A stretch of 64,000 nt of DNA from Zychaea mexicana. Lineage: Eukaryota; Mucoromycota; Mucoromycetes; Mucorales; Lichtheimiaceae. Positions 59,493 through 64,000 of this stretch are shown here, piece after piece (within the stretch, counting starts at the first letter, position 1; the number at the start of each line of letters is the position of its first letter). The position numbers and the translations under genes are program-made. The stretch spans positions 620,001-684,000 of the forward strand of contig NW_026516672.1 in the NCBI RefSeq assembly GCF_025766255.1. Reading direction: 5' to 3'. The notes under the pieces are model-generated. The model saw only the letters and a program-made list of their open reading frames with translations, had not been told where the DNA came from and did not search any database.

Positions 59493-61313
59493 ATGTTGCA
59501 AGAACAATGGCTTTTGAATGACATTATGCCGTCTGTACTTGAACGTTTAAAATCCCAGTTGGAGGTAAGTTTTTGCCAAGTTTAGCTGAGAAGTAAAGGA
59601 AAGAAGCGTTTTTAACGATCCGCCTTGCTTGTTATCTTCGTATATCAACATCGTCTCTCTCCCCGAAAATATCAGACGAGCTTAAACATTCTGTCAAAAC
59701 AAAGTAAGAGTCTTGAGAGAGAGAGAGAGAGAGAGAGAGCGAAAGAGAGATACACATGTAGAGAGACAGGGTGAGATAGACAGAAGGCGTTTCCTTTTGT
59801 TTGATCTGTGTGCGATCATCGGCATTTACTATTTTTCCAGGTAAAACCGATTCTTTGCCACTGTCATCTACCAAGTAAGCAACCTGTCATGTAGTAGCTG
59901 TCCCTTGATTTTGATTTTCTCGGATCAATTGCATTCCGGTGGCTGTTAGCGCCCCGTACAGAACACTCAAATTTACTAATCTTGCATATGGCATGGTACA
60001 CTACGCATTTTGTTAGAAACGAGTCGCTGAAGGGATACATCTCGTTGAGCGGCCCGTATATCACAAAAGCAGTATGTTTTTCTTCGTTTAAGCGTGTGTT
60101 GTATATGCGTATGCACGTAAATAGACATTTAGACGAGGAAAATGCTAAAGTGTGCGCCGTCTTGCAATAAAAAAAGGGGGTGTGATTGCCTCTACGTGTG
60201 GGAGCATCGATTAAAAGAAATAACTGTTTGTGCAGGAACTCACGGTGCGGTTGGCTAATCATCAAGACACCCAGTCCAAGGCGATGATCACTCCAGCCTA
60301 TCCATATTTCCTTGAACAAATTCAGCAAGGCAATAATTACATGATATTGGCTGCCGAATGTATCATGTCCACAACACCGTCCTTGTTGACAAAACAAACC
60401 ATGGTCGAAGTATGTATTGTCATTGTGAGCTTAAAAAGAATAACAGCAGTAGTGCGGGCTGTGATGATAGCATGACATTCTCATAAACAATGCTGCTACA
60501 CACTGCACACTACTAATACAACCGCATGGAAGTACTAGTATTCTATAACTGCTTGCTAACCTCTTTGCTCCAGCTGCTTGAGACAGTACGTCAGTATACA
60601 GATCGAGCGAGGCTTACATTTGAATATCCCAGCGAAACCGAATTGTTCCCGTATAAGGTTTGCCACCCTAAAGTAAAGTATAAATAGCCATTCGAGCTTT
60701 TCTGCTTCTGTTTCTATAAAGATGCTGTGTAAGTGTTGTGTGTGAACAAAAGCTAATCGTCTGGTCTAACCTTTATTAATTACAGCATTTTACGCCACCG
60801 CTCAAAGAAGATCTGGTGATTGAATTCTGCGTCCAGGATATCTATGTGGTTTGTAACACGTTTGGTCTCAAATTTGCAACACATCACAATGATCCACAAG
60901 CGTCATGCGTGTATCCTTTTTTTTCATGAATCCCTGGTGAATACCTGTTTTCATCAAAGAAAAGAGACGGTGCTGAGTATATTAGCGAATATAAGATTAG
61001 AAAAAAGTACATGGAACACGACACATACGCCCCCCTGATTAATATGCACCCATATAGCGACTTATTATATATGCAATTCTTAACACAAACATATATAATG
61101 GATGACTCCAAACCATACCATACTTCATCATAATCATGTAATTTACTTAACCCATGTAGTGCGTACAAGGACAAGACTGCTTGGATTGTAGATCAATCAC
61201 GAACACAAACACAGTCGCCTATGCTTACAGAACTCAAGACATCGCTTCGATCCATTCGTGAAACATGCCAGACATACCGCCACATGCTGTTGCAAACTAA
61301 CGAGCATATGTGA
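59493..61313 (+). CDS. RAV2: Rav2/Rogdi, RAVE complex subunit for V-ATPase assembly
   Basis: Rav2 and its animal homolog Rogdi belong to the RAVE/rabconnectin complexes that reassemble V-ATPase. Eight exons (59493-59564, 59676-59703, 59841-59874, 60017-60071, 60236-60409, 60574-60657, 60786-60910, 61160-61313) close in frame at 241 residues. The start QEQWLLNDIMPSVLERLKSQ matches the Rogdi N-terminus, then SLKGYISLSGPYIT (like VKGVLTLQGD), FLEQIQQGNNYMILAAECIM, LLETVRQYTDRARLTFEYPS and HFTPPLKEDLVIEFCVQDIY. The end is helical and basic-polar (LTELKTSLRSIRETCQTYRH). Three early exons are tiny (28, 34 and 55 bases) and only make sense together, since they rebuild the N-terminal domain. The last intron is about 249 bases. 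It is divergent from CCC1, another vacuolar gene. Confidence 0.85.
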
Positions 61314-61636
61314 TAACGACAACACAATGATACATCTGTAATGCGTGGGGTAGGTACGTACCTGTGTGTATGTGATCGTCGTGATATGATGTTGCCAGAT
61401 GCTGACTCTCTTCGCTTTTGGGTGATTTTGATGAATTCCAGAGGAAACTGAACAAAATACTCTCAATATATGCACCAATTCGGACGATGTCCTGCATAAC
61501 TGTTTGGTCCTACCCCCTTTTAAATAAAACTTTTTTCTGACAGCTCTCAAAAGAATAAGAAAAAGTCTCTTTTCACCCCTTATTTCTCTCTCTTTTTCTC
61601 TCTTTTGTATATACCAACCTACTAATCTATACTCCC

Positions 61637-63214
61637 ATGGATTATTCACCACGTATCAAGTCTGAACCGGCAACGCAGCAACAGCAAGATCAAGAGGATC
61701 TGTTCATGTCGTATTTGAACACGGACTGTATGTCCAATACCTCTTCATCATCATGTTCGGACAACAGCAGCACCTCTAGCCCTCGAAAAGGCAGCAATGA
61801 TAGCATCGTTCTTACACCTACGGGCGTGGATGAAGATGACAATAGCATCTGGTCCTGTAATTATTTTGCCGCTGTAGCAGCAGCAGCAGCAGCAGCAAGA
61901 CATCAGCATGGGGGAACAGTGTTTTCATCTGTCCCTACAGCATCACTAGCAGCAGCAACTGGAATTGATCCATCCTATTATGCTACAAGGGGGATGTCAT
62001 CTTCTTCATGTTTACCGTTACCTCCACCACCACCAGAGTTGTTTGCATCTTTGCCACCACCATCCATGCAACACGCCCATCACCACCCAACCCACCATCA
62101 GCAACAGTCGCCACTTGTGCCCTACTTCCAGCCATTTAACACATCTGTCGTACAACAACAACAGCAGGAACAGGAGCAACAGTTGATCTCATCGGCTTCT
62201 CTTCAACAACAGGAAAGAACTTCCATATCTCCACGACCAAAAAGGAAACGAGGTCGCAAGAAACGCGAAATCAGTCCATCGTCTGCTACCACACAAGCTA
62301 TTGCACCTGCACCGATGGTGGCTGCGCCTAATACAGCAACGGTATCTTTGATCGCAACAGCCAGAAGCAACACGCCAACAACAGACTCTCTCCCTAATCC
62401 ACTGCCGACAAGGTCGATAGCGACCCCTGAACCAGCTGACAACAATATGAATACTAGCACCTCCGACAAAGGCAGCAACGACGGCAGCAGCAGCAGCAGC
62501 AGCAACAACAAGAACATCAAAAGCAAAAACAACTGTAACATTAATAATTTTAGCAACAACAGTGGCAGTAGCCGTCTTAGCGAGGACGAAAAGGCAGCAG
62601 CCGCACTGGCCAAGCGACAGGAACGGCTGATCAAAAACCGAGCTGCAGCACTTTTGTCCCGCAAACGAAAACGAGAGCATGTCACTGCACTGGAAGAACA
62701 AAACGAGGCCCTCAAGGCTCAAGTGTCCGAACTAGAATCTCGCGTAAAATCACTAACGCTTGCATTTGATCAACAAAAGTCTTCTGCGACTACGAGTATG
62801 GTCCTTATGGTAAGTTGGAACAGATTCAAGGGGGAAGGTGATAACGGAAAGGATATCGCATGAGCTGTGTTAGTTCCGGATCGGAAGTTTGGGTGGAGTA
62901 AAAAAAAAAAAGAGTGAACGGGACCACATCGAAGAAGAGAGGAGAGGTGGGGATGTGCACAGAGAATTAACAAGTACAGCGGACCCAGCATTTAACATTA
63001 ACCTGTGCCAAAATATCAGATCATCCTGCTCTCATTTGCAATCTTCTCTTTACCGACCACGACAACAACACCGTCGACAACGACGGCAACGGCGGCGATG
63101 ACGGCACGAACGGGTAAGCCCCTGTTTCGATCTGCAAGGTATTTACTATTCCCATTCACCCAATCCAGTCCAGCCCCCTTATTACATGCACACGTAGTCA
63201 CCGGACAGGGCTAA
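61637..63214 (+). CDS. bZIP transcription factor with a C-terminal hydrophobic segment
   Basis: A DNA-binding regulator. Exon 1 (61637-62809) codes a start with IKSEP (sumoylation-like), then Ala-, Pro-, His- and Gln-rich runs, a basic patch (RPKRKRGRKKREISP), and the bZIP: KRQERLIKNRAAALLSRKRK then EHVTALEEQNEALKAQVSEL and a third heptad. Basic residues are at about 325-350 and the zipper at about 350-385. The NRAAALLSRKRK core is like Hac1/ATF6-type factors (inference). Intron 62810-63019. Exon 2 (63020-63214) begins IILLSFAIFSLP directly after SMVLM, forming about 17 hydrophobic residues, then Thr-rich sequence. Alternatively a GTAAGC donor at 63114 leads to other exons near 63290 (ARKNRQEYFWNRNCGNLTNS). 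I give the simplest end. Confidence 0.75.
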
Positions 63215-63395
63215 TGTCAATATCCATTGTTCTATTATATTGGATGTAATGTGTATGTAATAGTAACAGTAGCAGTAGTAGCGAGAAAGAATCGACAAGA
63301 ATATTTTTGGAATCGCAATTGTGGGAATCTCACCAACAGCAACAGCAACAGCAACAGCAGCACCATGAAGGGAATAGCCAATAACAAGACCCATT

Positions 63396-64000
63396 TTAAG
63401 ACGATGATGAAGAGGAGCCGAGACAGCATGAACAACACCGAGGGATCCAGGCCAGGGTCCATGGCCATGTATACTCCTGCTCTAGTTTTTGACGTTGAAG
63501 CGCTTTATCCAGTAAGGATGCCTCTTCTTGACTTCCACTTTGGGCACGTTCCCTCCATAGTAAATAAAGTCCTTCATGATCCTCTTCTGCTGCTGTCATT
63601 GCATCTTCTCCTTCTCTTACTGAGGATGCATCGATAGAAGAATCATCATCGTCGTGCCATGCTTCTTGTTGCTCCTGGATAAACGTTGATGATTCTTGTG
63701 TGGGTCTCGTTCTCACTGGTCTTGACTTCAGCCGTGCCAACATTGATTCTTGCAAAGAGAAGCGGGATAAATGAAGAGGGACGCTCCCGGTTTTATGAGC
63801 ACGGGCAGTTTATGACTACTATTACTATTATTATTATTTGCTATTACCAAGTAGTATTCATAGTACCTAAGGCACGAAGCGAGTTTTCAGTATCCTGTTG
63901 CTCGGCTGGTGTTCGGATATGTTGCCATCGCGGAACTTCTCGTTGTGACCATTGTTGTTGTTGTTGTGATGACACTGCTCTTTGGTCACTACCACGGTTG
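63396..64000 (-). CDS. Unrecognised gene, 5' part beyond the window
   Basis: Partial at the right edge. Reading inward, exon 64000-63867 codes NRGSDQRAVSSQQQQQWSQR and EVPRWQHIRTPAEQQDTENS, with donor TTAG|GTACTA. After acceptor TTGCAAG, exon 63748 onward codes SMLARLKSRPVRTRPTQESS, HDDDDSSIDASSVREGEDAM and EGLYLLWRERAQSGSQEEAS. A GTATAC donor at 63474 may end this exon, leading to a last exon near 63340-63235 (FPQLRFQKYSCRFF); otherwise the frame stops at 63396. There is no domain I recognise. It is convergent with the bZIP gene. Confidence 0.5.

Noticed and set aside
61197..61652. 151-codon minus-strand frame
   Set aside because: It is antisense to the last RAV2 exon and the bZIP promoter, with no domain or splice support.
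62189..62722. Two long minus-strand frames opposite the bZIP gene
   Set aside because: They are shadows of the bZIP coding exon, and their Leu/Val/Ala runs reflect its Gln/Ser/Asn codon repeats.
1..64000. CRISPR array, rRNA, phage or bacterial operon structure
   Set aside because: Introns and fungal-specific genes show eukaryotic DNA; no regularly spaced repeats or ribosomal RNA motifs were found on reading.

Overview
The window looks like nuclear DNA from a filamentous fungus of the Mucoromycota, probably Mucorales (inference). Protein-coding genes have several short introns (about 50-110 bases, GT..AG, often with a CTAAC branch motif), intergenic DNA is AT-rich with many microsatellites, and there is a fungal-specific translation factor (eEF3), a fungal large-subunit catalase, a fungal Ste50-type SAM/RA adaptor and a fungal SH3 polarity-type protein. 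There are no operons, rRNA genes, tRNA genes or CRISPR arrays that I can support.

Layout. 1-8.9 kb is gene-poor: a 1.9-kb candidate DNA transposon (1054-2955) with 30-bp-class inverted ends, 3-bp target duplication and a decayed AT-hook gene; a pogo-like end near 3.9 kb; and two small secreted proteins with the same design (signal peptide, linker, Lys-Arg-Arg, acidic tail). 8.9-15 kb holds eEF3, STE50 and a miniature verprolin/WIP divergent from STE50. 15-17.7 kb has only fragmentary coding signal. 17.7-24.5 kb carries a coiled-coil protein, a 702-residue catalase and a Ptc7-type mitochondrial PP2C phosphatase. 26.3-32.6 kb carries a GPI-anchored wall protein, the sorting nexin Snx4/Atg24, complex I subunit NDUFA5 and an 80-residue Cys protein. 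34-36 kb holds an unrecognised gene and a decayed copy of a VanZ-like gene whose intact version lies at 47.8-48.4 kb. 36-46 kb carries a 1355-residue SH3 protein and a CSC1/OSCA channel. 48.6-50.9 kb is a repeat-rich, partly very AT-rich island. 51.2-63.2 kb carries SNAPC3, a secreted HExxH metalloprotease, a CCC1/VIT iron-manganese transporter, the RAVE subunit Rav2/Rogdi, and a bZIP factor whose zipper is followed by a hydrophobic segment. An unrecognised gene runs off the right edge.

The genes do not form one pathway. Some share themes: vacuole/endosome function (Snx4, Rav2, CCC1, CSC1), signalling and actin (Ste50, mini-verprolin, SH3 protein), mitochondria (NDUFA5, Ptc7) and secretion or cell wall (GPI protein, metalloprotease, the two acidic secreted proteins). 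Exon models below were built by hand from splice motifs and checked for reading-frame closure; splice junctions may be off by a base or two and no transcript data were available.
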